NCBI GenBank assembly: GCA_012519845.1
Contig: JAAYPK010000073.1
Location: forward strand, 1 to 64,000
Source of the DNA: Clostridiales bacterium
Lineage (GTDB): Bacteria > Bacillota > Clostridia > Clostridiales > Clostridiaceae
DNA: 64,000 nucleotides
Direction: 5' to 3'
In this document: piece by piece, positions 33,633 to 42,641 of the stretch
How the letters are laid out: each line of letters begins with the position of its first letter
Position numbering within the stretch: the stretch's first letter is position 1
The notes under the pieces: generated by a model
Told to the model about the DNA's origin: nothing
Databases searched by the model: none
The model's input: only the letters and a program-made list of their open reading frames with translations
Program-made: the position numbers and the translations under genes

Positions 33633-35234
33633 GTGGAAGAATTATATCCGGAATTTTTTAATGATGTTTTTGGTCCAATAATGCAACCTGGATCTAGCTC
33701 TCATACTGCAGGTCCATGTAGGTTGGGCTATATTGCAAATAGTTTGTTAAATTCTCCAGTTAAGAAGATACATATTATACTAGATCCCAAAGGTTCTTTT
33801 GCAGGAACATTTGGAGTTATGAATGAGGATTTAGGCATGCTAGCAGGTGCATATGGATTATTACCAGATAATGAAAGATTGTTTGAAATTAAAAACATAC
33901 TTAAAGAGGAAAGAATATCTTATGATTTTGAATTTTCAACTATTAAAGAAAGTTCCCATGCAAATGCCGTTAAATTTATTTTAACAAGTAAAAATGGAAA
34001 AGTGTTAACTTTTGTTGGTAATTCAATTGGAGGAGGTATGATAGAGACAGTTATGATTAACGGATTTCCTTTTAAGGGGAAATGTGATACTTATGTTTAC
34101 TTTATTTTAGATAAAAATAATCAATATGAAAGAGAAACTGTAATTAATGAATTTAAAAGTAGATATTCTATTTTAAGTTATGGGGTTAATAGAAGTTTAG
34201 AGAAAGGTACATTATATTGGTATACTTCTGAAAATAAAATAGAAAGTTTAGATGAATTTCTAGAAGCTTTTCCTAAGGTAGAATATACTATGATAAGTCC
34301 GATTCTTCCAGTTACAACTACAAAAAAGAAAAAGCCTCAGCTTTATAATACTTTTACTGATTGGATAAGAATATCTAAGGAACGTAATCAAGGATTGTAT
34401 GAAACAGCAATAGATTATGAAATGGATGCATCTGGATGGAGCAAAGATAGAATAATTTCTAACATGGAAAAAATTCGTGAATATATGGAGGGACAGATAA
34501 AAACTGTTTATAAAGATGATAGTAATTTATTAGAAACACCTTTTTCAGGATATCATTTTAGAGATTGGAAAAAATATAAAGAAAGTAAAGAAACATTAGT
34601 TGGTAACACAGTTAGTTTAGCTTTATATTATGCATTTGGTGTTCAAGCTTTGGTTAAAGGTGTAAAGATGGTTCCAGGACCTATGGGAACTGGTGGAGGA
34701 TTTATATATTCTGTCCTTGAAGCAGCTAGGGAAACAAAAAATTTATCTCATGAAGATATGATGAGAGGGCTGTTTATAGCAGCAAGTGTTGGGGCTATTT
34801 GTTATAGTAGAACAGATCCTACAGGTGAGATTATAGGTTGCGCAGGGGAGTGCGGAATGTGTGCTTCTATGGCAGCAGCAGGTCTTACAGAAATGTTAAA
34901 AGGTACACCAGAAGAAGTTGAATGTGCAGCATCATTAACTTTGCAGGCTGCTATTGGATGGCCATGTGATCCTATTCCAGGTGGAGATAATCAGCCTTGC
35001 TTAAGTAGGGTAATAACAGCAGTTACTATGGCAATAACATTTAGCGAAGTAGCTATGTCTGGCAGAAAGTGTGTTATCCCATTTCATGAAGTTGTTGATT
35101 TAGCTGATAAGGTGGGAAGAAATATGCCAGATGGTTTAAAATGCACTTCAAGAGGAGGTCTGTGTGATACACCGACTGGAATTAAGTGTAAAATGGAATT
35201 CGAAAATTGGTATTTAGAAAAAAGTAAAGATTGA
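33633..35234 (+). CDS. Fused L-serine dehydratase, [4Fe-4S] type
   Basis: About 533 residues joining the beta domain (PGSSSHTAGPCRLGYIAN) and the alpha domain (PGPMGTGGGFIYS, IGCAGECGMCASMAAA, WPCDPIPGG, PCLSR). The cysteines match those that hold the Fe-S cluster in bacterial L-serine ammonia-lyases. GTG 33633 is chosen: GAAGAAGGG lies eight bases before it, while a TTG at 33615 has none. It turns L-serine into pyruvate and ammonia; in this SAM-controlled operon, cysteine or another beta-substituted amino acid is a possible true substrate. Confidence 0.78.
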   Translation: MEELYPEFFNDVFGPIMQPGSSSHTAGPCRLGYIANSLLNSPVKKIHIILDPKGSFAGTFGVMNEDLGMLAGAYGLLPDNERLFEIKNILKEERISYDFEFSTIKESSHANAVKFILTSKNGKVLTFVGNSIGGGMIETVMINGFPFKGKCDTYVYFILDKNNQYERETVINEFKSRYSILSYGVNRSLEKGTLYWYTSENKIESLDEFLEAFPKVEYTMISPILPVTTTKKKKPQLYNTFTDWIRISKERNQGLYETAIDYEMDASGWSKDRIISNMEKIREYMEGQIKTVYKDDSNLLETPFSGYHFRDWKKYKESKETLVGNTVSLALYYAFGVQALVKGVKMVPGPMGTGGGFIYSVLEAARETKNLSHEDMMRGLFIAASVGAICYSRTDPTGEIIGCAGECGMCASMAAAGLTEMLKGTPEEVECAASLTLQAAIGWPCDPIPGGDNQPCLSRVITAVTMAITFSEVAMSGRKCVIPFHEVVDLADKVGRNMPDGLKCTSRGGLCDTPTGIKCKMEFENWYLEKSKD

Positions 35235-35352
35235 TTATTTTAAAGATTTTATTTGTTTTCTATGAAACTCCCTTAAATACAAAAAATTTACACATTTGAT
35301 ATAATATGATATTATTTTAATTGAAATTTATTTTAGTAAAAGGGGATAAAAT

Positions 35353-36009
35353 ATGAAAAAAGGTTTTAAGTTAATATCAGTAATGTTAATTATTTTTGGG
35401 GGAGTATTTTTATCAGGATGCTCAAGTTCTGATGGAGCCCTTGCTAAGTGCTTAGAAAAAACAAAAAAAGCAAACAGTATGGAAGCAAATCTTATATCCA
35501 TGATTACAGCTAAAGGACAAAAAGTTGAATTGAAAATGAATATAAAAGTTGAAGATATTAAGAAAAATACTAAATATCAAGCATCCATGACAACCTTAGG
35601 TAAACAAATAGATTTTTATATAGCTAAAAATAATGAATCTTATACTATGTATGTAAAGGACAAAAATGGGAACTATGTAACACAAAGTGTGAGTTTATCT
35701 GATATTGAGGGAATGAATGCTACTGAAAGTTTTGAAGCTTACATTGATTTAATTGATACTAATCCAGAGATGTTTACGGATAAAGGGAATAATACTTATG
35801 AATTAAACGTTCCAAAGGATAAAGTATCAGAAATATTTAAGAAAATAACAGGAAAGTCATCAACTAATATTTCAGAGTCATTAATAGTTACTTTTGTTAT
35901 AGGCGATGATGGATATCTTAAGAATGTTGATTTGGAAACAGTAGGAATGTCAGCAAAAACTGAATATCTAAATTACAATAAAGATTTTAATATAGTAATT
36001 CCAAACTAA
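35353..36009 (+). CDS. Lipoprotein, LolA-like fold (DUF6612-like)
   Basis: 218 residues. Signal sequence with lipobox LSGC near residue 23. The mature part starts with a helix (LAKCLEKTKKANSMEANLIS) followed by beta-rich segments (KVELKMNIKV, QIDFYIAKNNESYTMYVKD), as in small lipoproteins of the DUF6612/LolA-like type that may bind lipids. AAAGGGG ribosome site, ended by a strong terminator. Its own promoter lies in the AT-rich gap upstream. Confidence 0.65.
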   Translation: MKKGFKLISVMLIIFGGVFLSGCSSSDGALAKCLEKTKKANSMEANLISMITAKGQKVELKMNIKVEDIKKNTKYQASMTTLGKQIDFYIAKNNESYTMYVKDKNGNYVTQSVSLSDIEGMNATESFEAYIDLIDTNPEMFTDKGNNTYELNVPKDKVSEIFKKITGKSSTNISESLIVTFVIGDDGYLKNVDLETVGMSAKTEYLNYNKDFNIVIPN

Positions 36010-36022
36010 TAATATATTTTTT

Positions 36023-36062
36023 ATTCTCTATAATGCTAAAATAGGATTATAGAGAATTTTTT
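36023..36062 (+). terminator. Intrinsic terminator
   Basis: 12-bp perfect stem ATTCTCTATAAT / ATTATAGAGAAT followed by a T run; ends the lipoprotein transcript. Confidence 0.85.
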
Positions 36063-36094
36063 ATGCTTATAATACAAAATATGGAGGTGATAAT

Positions 36095-37024
36095 ATGAAA
36101 AAGAAATTAATCTTAGTTTTTTTAGTACTTTTTATAATAGCTTTAGCAACAATAGTGATATTTAAGGAATTCAATTCAGTACAAAGTTCAGCTAAGCCAG
36201 ATGCAGATCTTTCTTTTGCAGTTTTATCTGATATTCATGGAAATGAAGGTAATTTACAAAATGCTATTGATGATTTATATAGTGTAAATTCATATATGGA
36301 TGCATTAGTTTTAAATGGAGATACTGTAGACCAAGGATTAGATAAGCAGTATGATGACATTAAAGATGTTTTAAGTAAAAATTCTGATAAACTACCAGAT
36401 ACAATAATAAAAAATATAGGTAATCATGAATATTATGACTATGATGCTGAAAATATTACAGAAGCAGATGTGGAGTGTCGTGTTAATAAATATCTCGAAT
36501 TTGCAGGAACTAATAAGACTTATCATGATTCATGGATTAAGGGATATCATTTTATATCTCTAGGATCTGATTATACTGGTACAGAAAAGGTTAATGCTGC
36601 TCTTATTTCAGATGAGCAACTTAATTGGTTAAGAGATACTATAAAAGAAAATTACGAAGAAGGAAAACCTATATTTGTGTTTTTACATCAGCCTATAGAT
36701 ATGAAGTTTTTTAATTTAAATGTAAAAGGTGTAGATAAAAATGAAGAACTTAAAAGCATATTATCAAATTATCCTGAAGTAATATTATTTACATCTCATA
36801 CTCATTTAACACCTGATAAAAGTGCAGATGAGGAAAAACAAATAGTAACTGTTAACACTGGATCTGTTAATTCTAATTATGTTACAGATATAAATAGTGA
36901 AAAAGGATTTGTTCAAGATAGTTCTTATAGTAATGGAATATACGTAGAGGTAAAGGATAATATAGTTATTATAAAGGCAAGGGATTTTAAAAGTAATACA
37001 TGGATTTATTCAAGAATGTTATAA
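36095..37024 (+). CDS. Membrane-anchored calcineurin-like phosphoesterase
   Basis: 309 residues. One N-terminal membrane anchor (LILVFLVLFIIALATIVIF), then the metallophosphoesterase motifs in order: SDIHG, NGDTVD, GNHEYYD, FLHQP and SHTHL. All expected metal ligands are present. The catalytic part should face outside. Ribosome site TGGAGGTGAT. Likely a phosphodiesterase or phosphatase; the substrate cannot be read from sequence. Confidence 0.83.
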   Translation: MKKKLILVFLVLFIIALATIVIFKEFNSVQSSAKPDADLSFAVLSDIHGNEGNLQNAIDDLYSVNSYMDALVLNGDTVDQGLDKQYDDIKDVLSKNSDKLPDTIIKNIGNHEYYDYDAENITEADVECRVNKYLEFAGTNKTYHDSWIKGYHFISLGSDYTGTEKVNAALISDEQLNWLRDTIKENYEEGKPIFVFLHQPIDMKFFNLNVKGVDKNEELKSILSNYPEVILFTSHTHLTPDKSADEEKQIVTVNTGSVNSNYVTDINSEKGFVQDSSYSNGIYVEVKDNIVIIKARDFKSNTWIYSRML

Positions 37025-37070
37025 TTAGCTTCAGAGTATTAAATTTATATAAAGGAGCAGCAGCTAGGAC

Positions 37071-38039
37071 ATGAAATATTATTTAGCACCATTAGAAGGA
37101 ATTACAAATCATATATATAGAAATGCATATGAAAAATATTTTCATAATATAGATAAGTACTATACTCCTTTCATTGTTCCAAATAACAGTAAAGGCTTTA
37201 AAAATAAAGAGTTAAGAGATGTGTTACCAGAAAATAATAGGGTTAGTAAATTAGTACCACAAATACTTACTAATAATTCAGAATATTTTATAAACACTGC
37301 TGAAAAGCTACTACAACTAGGGTATGAAGAAATAAATTTAAATTTAGGATGCCCTTCTGGAACCGTTGTTTCAAAGGGGAGAGGGTCAGGGTTTCTTGCT
37401 AAAAGAGAAGAACTTGATATTTTTTTAGATGAAATATTTAAAATGGATAATATAAAAATATCTATAAAAACAAGAATAGGAAAAGAAAGCCCAGAGGAAT
37501 TCTATGAATTAATAAAAATATTTAATAAATATCCTATAGAGGAGTTAACAATTCATCCTAGAACACAAAAGGATTTTTATAGAAATAAACCTAATTTAGA
37601 GGTGTTTAAAGATGCTCTTGACTTAAGTAATAATCCAATATGCTACAATGGAGATATTTTTACATCTAAGGATTATGTTAATTTTAGAGAGAATTTTACA
37701 GAAGTTAAGGCAGTTATGATAGGAAGGGGAATTATAGCAAATCCAGGATTAATTCAAGAAATTAAGGATGAAAATATTTTACATAAAAAAACATTAAAAA
37801 AATTTCATGATGAAATATTAAATGGATATATAGAATTATTCCATGACAACAAAAATGTTTTATTTAAGATGAAGGAATTATGGTCTTATATGATTTATAT
37901 TTTTTCGGATAATAAGAAATATGGTAAGAAAATAAAGAAAGCACAGAAGTTAAATGATTATAATGAAGCTGTTTTAAGTTTATTCAATGACCAAGAAATA
38001 ATTAAAGGAGCTGGGTTATTTAATGAAAAGAACACTTAA
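37071..38039 (+). CDS. tRNA-dihydrouridine synthase family protein
   Basis: 322 residues, FMN-dependent TIM barrel. Features: YYLAPLEGITNHIYRNAY, NLNLGCPSGTVVSKGRGSGF with the catalytic Cys, ISIKTRIG, LTIHPRTQKDFY, and AVMIGRGIIANPGL. Reduces specific uridines in the tRNA D-loop. It belongs to a shorter clostridial subgroup, with an atypical start compared with DusB. Ends within the arm of its own terminator. Confidence 0.88.
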   Translation: MKYYLAPLEGITNHIYRNAYEKYFHNIDKYYTPFIVPNNSKGFKNKELRDVLPENNRVSKLVPQILTNNSEYFINTAEKLLQLGYEEINLNLGCPSGTVVSKGRGSGFLAKREELDIFLDEIFKMDNIKISIKTRIGKESPEEFYELIKIFNKYPIEELTIHPRTQKDFYRNKPNLEVFKDALDLSNNPICYNGDIFTSKDYVNFRENFTEVKAVMIGRGIIANPGLIQEIKDENILHKKTLKKFHDEILNGYIELFHDNKNVLFKMKELWSYMIYIFSDNKKYGKKIKKAQKLNDYNEAVLSLFNDQEIIKGAGLFNEKNT

Positions 38040-38055
38040 TTTTTAGTGTTCTTTT
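38026..38055 (+). terminator. Intrinsic terminator overlapping the dus stop
   Basis: AAAAGAACACT / AGTGTTCTTTT stem; the left arm contains the last codons and stop of the Dus gene, followed by a T run. Confidence 0.8.
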
Positions 38056-38201
38056 TTTGCTTTGAAGAACTTACAAAAAAATTTAAAAATATGATTTTAA
38101 AGATGGGATAATGCTCAAAGTGATGACAAGGATAGTTGATTAACAAGATATATACAAAAATAGAATAAAAAGTTATAATACTTATATGAGAGGGGGCAAA
38201 T

Positions 38202-40343
38202 ATGGACATAAAAGAATATTTGTTAAAGCAAAAATCATTAAATGAAGAGCTTAGTAAAATTTTATCATCTTTAGATTCAATTAGTCTTAAGGATAAAGAA
38301 AAAATACAGGAAGATAATAAAGAAGTAATAGAAAAAAATAATGAATTAAACAAAGAAAATGTTACTATTACGAAAGATAGAATAAGTGAGTTAAAAAATA
38401 GAATTAGGGAACTTCTTATGAATAATAATCCTAATGATAATCCCAAATATAATAATTACCTAAGACAAACATATAATGAAATATTAATGATGGAAAATAG
38501 AATTAATGGAATAAACCAAAATTTATATAATATTAATATTCAGGTCTCTGAGAGTAAAACTAAAAATAATATATCTGAAAACAAAGAAAATAAATTTGAA
38601 TTTAAATTAGGAGTAAATGCATTAACAGTTGTAGGTGTAATCTTAATTCTAATTTCATTTATTACCTTTGGTAGATATGTTTATGTTCATTACATGAATA
38701 ATACTTTAAAGGGCATTAGCTTATTTATAGTATCAGCAATTGTTCTTGGAATTGGAGAGTTAGCTTATAGAAAGTTTAAAAATACATTATCCACAGGGAT
38801 ACTTTCTTTAGGTATAGCAGCTTTATTTTCATCAGTAATAATAAATTATTTATACTTAAGAACAATGGGAACTTTAGTAGCATTAATTGTGGCTATGTTC
38901 ATTACCTTGTTATCCTTTATATTAAGTAGCAATCATGAGTCTAATATTATTAGAATAGTGTCTTTAATAGGTGGATACTTTTGTTTATTGCCTATGAATA
39001 AACTAGGTGTTACTGAATCAATAACAACAATTATTATTTTATCATTAATAGGAATAGTTAACATTCTTAAGCCTATTAAGAAAGATAAGGTTTATATTTC
39101 TTTTAATATTTATACTAGTATAATTATTTCTATAATGTATTTTAAAATAATTATTGAAGGTTTTTTAGCTCCAATAGCAGTATCAATTTATGCAATAGTG
39201 ATTTGTGGAATAATAAATGTTATGTTCTTTAGAGAATTTAAAACTATAAAGGAAGAAGTTAAAAAGGTATTGTATATTGGTATGTATATGCTGATTTCTT
39301 TAGGATTAGTTTTTTTATTAGATATAGATACTGTTTATGCTGTAGTAGCCTTTGGTGGAATGATGGTAACACAAATTATATTTTTTCTTAAAGGTGAAAA
39401 TAATAAATGGCTATTCTATCTGCAGTTTATTTTTACAATAATAGCTATGATGATGGTTACTAATAATGGCTACCTTTTAACAGCATCAATAATTTTGTTA
39501 ATGATAATTACAATATGTTGTTATATTAATGAAGAAAATATATTCTTACAGGCTGGATATTTAGTCTTATTATGTAGCTGTTCAATTGATTATTTTAATG
39601 GGGACACAGATGCAGAAAAACTTATATATAAAGTGATTTATTTATTATTATTAGCTGCTGCCCTTTATATTTTGGCTATAAAGAATAAAGATAATATAAT
39701 ATTATTGGTTTTTAAATATATATATTTAGGACTTTTTATAGAATTGTTTTGGTCTTTGAATATAATTAAAGGCTTTGTAAATTATGAATTAGTTACTATG
39801 TTAATATGTATACTTTTTGTATATGCAAGTAGTAAAGTTAAGATTTTAATGCATAAAAACGTGGAGATATATAATTTAGTTTTAATAGGAATAATATCTA
39901 TTATAAATATAAGTGTATTATTAACCTTTAATTTAAAAGCACATCAGTTATTATTTGCAGCAGTACTTGGATTAGCAGCCATACTTCTTATAGGTGAGAA
40001 TAAATATAAAAAGAACCTGTATTTAGTTATTGGAATTTATTTAACAGCATGTATATTAAGATTTAATTTAATACATGTTTTATCAACTAATTTGGTGGCT
40101 ATAATTACAGACATTTTATTAATGGGATTATCTTTTATTAGTATTTGGTTAGGATTTAAGTTAGAAGTTAAGAATTTAAGACAATATGGGCTTGGAGTGG
40201 CTTTATTAACATGTGCAAAAGTCATTTTAGTAGATTTATATATAGATAACTTCGTAATGAAAACAATAATATATTTATTAGTTGGTTCTATAGCACTTAT
40301 AATTTCATATGCTTATTCAAGAATAGAGAAAAAGAATAGATAA
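38202..40343 (+). CDS. DUF2339 family polytopic membrane protein
   Basis: 713 residues. The first 135 are soluble, charged and coiled-coil-like (SISLKDKEKIQEDNKEVIEK). About twenty hydrophobic helices follow to the C-terminus, starting at LGVNALTVVGVILILISFI, in the manner of DUF2339. Function unknown; the many-helix layout without a nucleotide-binding domain suggests a structural or transport role in the membrane. Ribosome site GAGGGGG. Convergent with the next gene over a shared terminator. Confidence 0.75.
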   Translation: MDIKEYLLKQKSLNEELSKILSSLDSISLKDKEKIQEDNKEVIEKNNELNKENVTITKDRISELKNRIRELLMNNNPNDNPKYNNYLRQTYNEILMMENRINGINQNLYNINIQVSESKTKNNISENKENKFEFKLGVNALTVVGVILILISFITFGRYVYVHYMNNTLKGISLFIVSAIVLGIGELAYRKFKNTLSTGILSLGIAALFSSVIINYLYLRTMGTLVALIVAMFITLLSFILSSNHESNIIRIVSLIGGYFCLLPMNKLGVTESITTIIILSLIGIVNILKPIKKDKVYISFNIYTSIIISIMYFKIIIEGFLAPIAVSIYAIVICGIINVMFFREFKTIKEEVKKVLYIGMYMLISLGLVFLLDIDTVYAVVAFGGMMVTQIIFFLKGENNKWLFYLQFIFTIIAMMMVTNNGYLLTASIILLMIITICCYINEENIFLQAGYLVLLCSCSIDYFNGDTDAEKLIYKVIYLLLLAAALYILAIKNKDNIILLVFKYIYLGLFIELFWSLNIIKGFVNYELVTMLICILFVYASSKVKILMHKNVEIYNLVLIGIISIINISVLLTFNLKAHQLLFAAVLGLAAILLIGENKYKKNLYLVIGIYLTACILRFNLIHVLSTNLVAIITDILLMGLSFISIWLGFKLEVKNLRQYGLGVALLTCAKVILVDLYIDNFVMKTIIYLLVGSIALIISYAYSRIEKKNR

Positions 40344-40356
40344 TTTATTTATAAAG

Positions 40357-40413
40357 AAAATGGGAATGATAATGTTCTGCTTAAAAGCACAAAACTGTTA
40401 TCATTCCCATTTT
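40357..40413. terminator. Bidirectional terminator
   Basis: 16-base arms AAAATGGGAATGATAA / TTATCATTCCCATTTT flanked by A and T runs, between the DUF2339 gene and the minus-strand membrane protein gene whose last codons lie in the right arm. Confidence 0.85.
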
Positions 40414-40979
40414 TTTAAAAAACTAATTCCAGCAATTCTTTCTTTATCATAATTAGCAATACCATTAGTAGTACTTATAATGCTATGTTTTAATGATGCT
40501 ACAAAATTTCCTGATGAAGATTTATAAAATATGTAAGTTGAACCACTTGAACTATCATATATTCTTTTATCCTCTGATATATCATCTGGAAGTCTTTCTA
40601 AAACTATATCTTTAGCTTGATTAAGAGTAATATTTAGCCTTTCAACTTCAGAAGAAAAACTATAATTTGAAAGGATATAATAATATATTCCCTTATCATC
40701 ATTTGGAGTTTTTTGTAATAGATAAACTGAAGTTAATCCTTCTTCTGTTTCGTAAAATCCTATAGAGTCAGATTTGGTATTGTAGTCTAAATTATCTTTA
40801 TTTATATAGGGACCATTGCTTGGTTTCTTTTCTTCATCATTATTAATCACTTCATTATTCGTAACAGTACTATCTGTATCCTTAACTGGTGATTCATAAA
40901 AGGTTTTTAATAATATATAAGATAAAGATCCGACTAATATAGTAACTAAACATAAAAGTATTACTATTTTTCTTTTCAT
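40401..40979 (-). CDS. Membrane-anchored protein of unknown function
   Basis: About 192 residues. One N-terminal membrane helix (IVILLCLVTILVGSLSYILL) followed by a Ser/Asp/Glu/Asn-rich linker and an extracytoplasmic beta-rich domain (EEGLTSVYLLQKTPNDDKGI, RIYDSSSGSTYIFYKSSSGN). I recognise no family. ATG 40979 follows GGAGGTG; six codons upstream an alternative start lacks one. Monocistronic. Confidence 0.65.
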   Translation of the reverse strand: MKRKIVILLCLVTILVGSLSYILLKTFYESPVKDTDSTVTNNEVINNDEEKKPSNGPYINKDNLDYNTKSDSIGFYETEEGLTSVYLLQKTPNDDKGIYYYILSNYSFSSEVERLNITLNQAKDIVLERLPDDISEDKRIYDSSSGSTYIFYKSSSGNFVASLKHSIISTTNGIANYDKERIAGISFLKKWE

Positions 40980-41069
40980 CGGCCACCTCCATCTCATATA
41001 TTACCATATTTTCTAGATATTTTAAAGGATATTATTATTAATAATATCCTTTAAAATATGTCATAATGA

Positions 41070-41609
41070 TTAACTAGATATAGTAGCTAATAAATTTTTG
41101 CTTTCAGTTAGCACTGTTACTCCTTTAGGAATTGTAATATTTTCAATGAAAATTTTATCATCAAAGTTCATATTCGCTACATTTACTTCAATATATTCAG
41201 GAATATCCTCAACACTTCCTTTTAAATCAATAAATGAATTGTATGTTTCTAAAAGTAATCTTTTTGATTCTAAGGCTTCTTGACCAATAAAAGTAATTGG
41301 TATTCTCATTTTAATTACTTCATTTGTTTTTGCATATTGAAAGTCTACATGCAATATTTCTAAAAGATTATTTCTTTGAATTTCTTTAACTACACAATTA
41401 TATTTATTATTATCAAGATTAACTTCTATAATAGATCCACTATTATTTTTACGAAGAAGATTCTTTAACTGAGAATTGTTCATTTGTATTGAAATTGGAT
41501 TATCAAGGAATTCACCATAAATTATTCCGGGGATGTATCCACTTTTTCTAAGTTGTTTTTGATTAGATTCTATACTTCTAGGATATACCGTAAAAGAAAG
41601 ATTTGACAT
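41070..41609 (-). CDS. rplY: Ribosomal protein bL25, Ctc-type
   Basis: About 179 residues: an L25 domain that binds 5S rRNA (LRKSGYIPGIIYGEFLDNPI, NKYNCVVKEIQRNNLLEILH) and a C-terminal TL5 beta domain (LKGSVEDIPEYIEVNVANM). The long form is the general-stress Ctc type. ATG 41609 follows GAGGTG; a GTG three codons upstream is possible but less usual. An 11-bp inverted repeat lies in the leader. Confidence 0.9.
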   Translation of the reverse strand: MSNLSFTVYPRSIESNQKQLRKSGYIPGIIYGEFLDNPISIQMNNSQLKNLLRKNNSGSIIEVNLDNNKYNCVVKEIQRNNLLEILHVDFQYAKTNEVIKMRIPITFIGQEALESKRLLLETYNSFIDLKGSVEDIPEYIEVNVANMNFDDKIFIENITIPKGVTVLTESKNLLATISS

Positions 41610-41651
41610 AAATAACACCTCATTTAAATTTATTTTATTCTTCCAATTTTG

Positions 41652-41691
41652 TTATTAAACTCCATATAGTTTATCAATTAGAGTTTAATAA
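41652..41691 (-). promoter_or_regulatory. Inverted repeat in the rplY leader
   Basis: Perfect 11-base arms TTATTAAACTC / GAGTTTAATAA with an 18-base loop, about 45 bases before the L25 start. It may be an operator, an mRNA control structure or a terminator of an upstream leader. Confidence 0.5.
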
Positions 41692-42003
41692 TAAATCCTT
41701 CCATTTCAATCACCCCTTTATAGATAAGGGTAAAGTATATTTAGTTAATTAGCAAAGGATGTTAAATATGATTTTATCAATAAAAGCCTGGAATAAAATG
41801 AAAATATCAAATAAAATCCTGTAATTTTATGATAAATCAATAATAAATCGATTAAATTATTAAAGTGCTAAATATTGGAATATTATAATGATTTATTAAA
41901 TTTCTTCATTATAAAGAGAGTTATGGTAACAAGGAAAATGTTCACTGAATAATATAATAAGTAGAGTAGCTTAATTATTAAAAATAAAAAAACAAAGTGG
42001 GAG
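41692..42003. other. AT-rich intergenic stretch
   Basis: No coding frame on either strand. A weak CCCCTTTA / AAGGGT inverted repeat near 41713-41732 is the only structure. It should hold the divergent promoters for rplY and the kinase-like gene, but none stands out. Confidence 0.4.
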
Positions 42004-42009
42004 ATGAAT

Positions 42010-42471
42010 ATGTTTATTGCATATAATAAACTTATGTATAATATAAAGCTAGGATACTATGAATGTATTGGCTATGGTTCTAGTAGACAAGTATTTGATC
42101 TTGGTAATGGATATGTAATAAAGGTAGCAATCAATAGAGCAGGAATTGAGCAAAACATTGAAGAATATAGAATTAGTTCTATGGATAACTCAGGGTTATT
42201 TGCAAAAGTGGTACAAGCATCTAAAAGATTTAAAATTATTGTTATGGAAAAAGCCAATATAATAAATAATATTTCATATGTTTTTAAGTACTTTAATGTT
42301 AAAAACAGAAAGGAATTTTTAAATTTGCCTCAGTTAAAAAGAATTCAAGAAAAATATAATTTAGTATTAAATGATTTATATAGAGAAAGTAGTTGGGGAA
42401 TAATTGATAGAAAAATTGTAATTATTGATTATGGATTTACAAAAAGAGTTAAAGATAAATATTATCAATGA
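42010..42471 (+). CDS. Short protein-kinase-like protein
   Basis: About 153 residues with a minimal kinase-fold pattern: a Gly/Ser loop (CIGYGSSRQVFDLGNGYVIK), the Lys of VIKVA, a helix with E (NIEEYRISS), a hinge-like IIVMEKANI, and a metal-binding-like IIDYGFTKRV in place of DFG. The HRD catalytic loop is not evident, and the C-lobe is cut short. It resembles small kinase-like proteins from phages and mobile elements. ATG 42010 has GGGAG at a proper distance; ATG 42004 lies too close. Activity is uncertain. Confidence 0.55.
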   Translation: MFIAYNKLMYNIKLGYYECIGYGSSRQVFDLGNGYVIKVAINRAGIEQNIEEYRISSMDNSGLFAKVVQASKRFKIIVMEKANIINNISYVFKYFNVKNRKEFLNLPQLKRIQEKYNLVLNDLYRESSWGIIDRKIVIIDYGFTKRVKDKYYQ

Positions 42472-42541
42472 ATGAAAAATACTACTTTAGAGAATTGTCC
42501 CATAATTTTTCGAGTTGAATTATTATGGGATTTAAACTATA

Positions 42542-42570
42542 TTGACAAATATAAAAAGAAAGAATATTAT
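42542..42570 (+). promoter_or_regulatory. Promoter of the DegV operon
   Basis: TTGACA, 17-base spacer, TATTAT. The leader contains ATACTA / TAGTAT as an inverted repeat and several further TAGTATT-like copies up to the ribosome site, which may be regulator sites. Confidence 0.6.
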
Positions 42571-42641
42571 ATACTAAACAATCTAGTATTAAAGACTAAA
42601 TACATTAGTATTTCAAACTAAGTATTTTATAAGGAGAGTAT

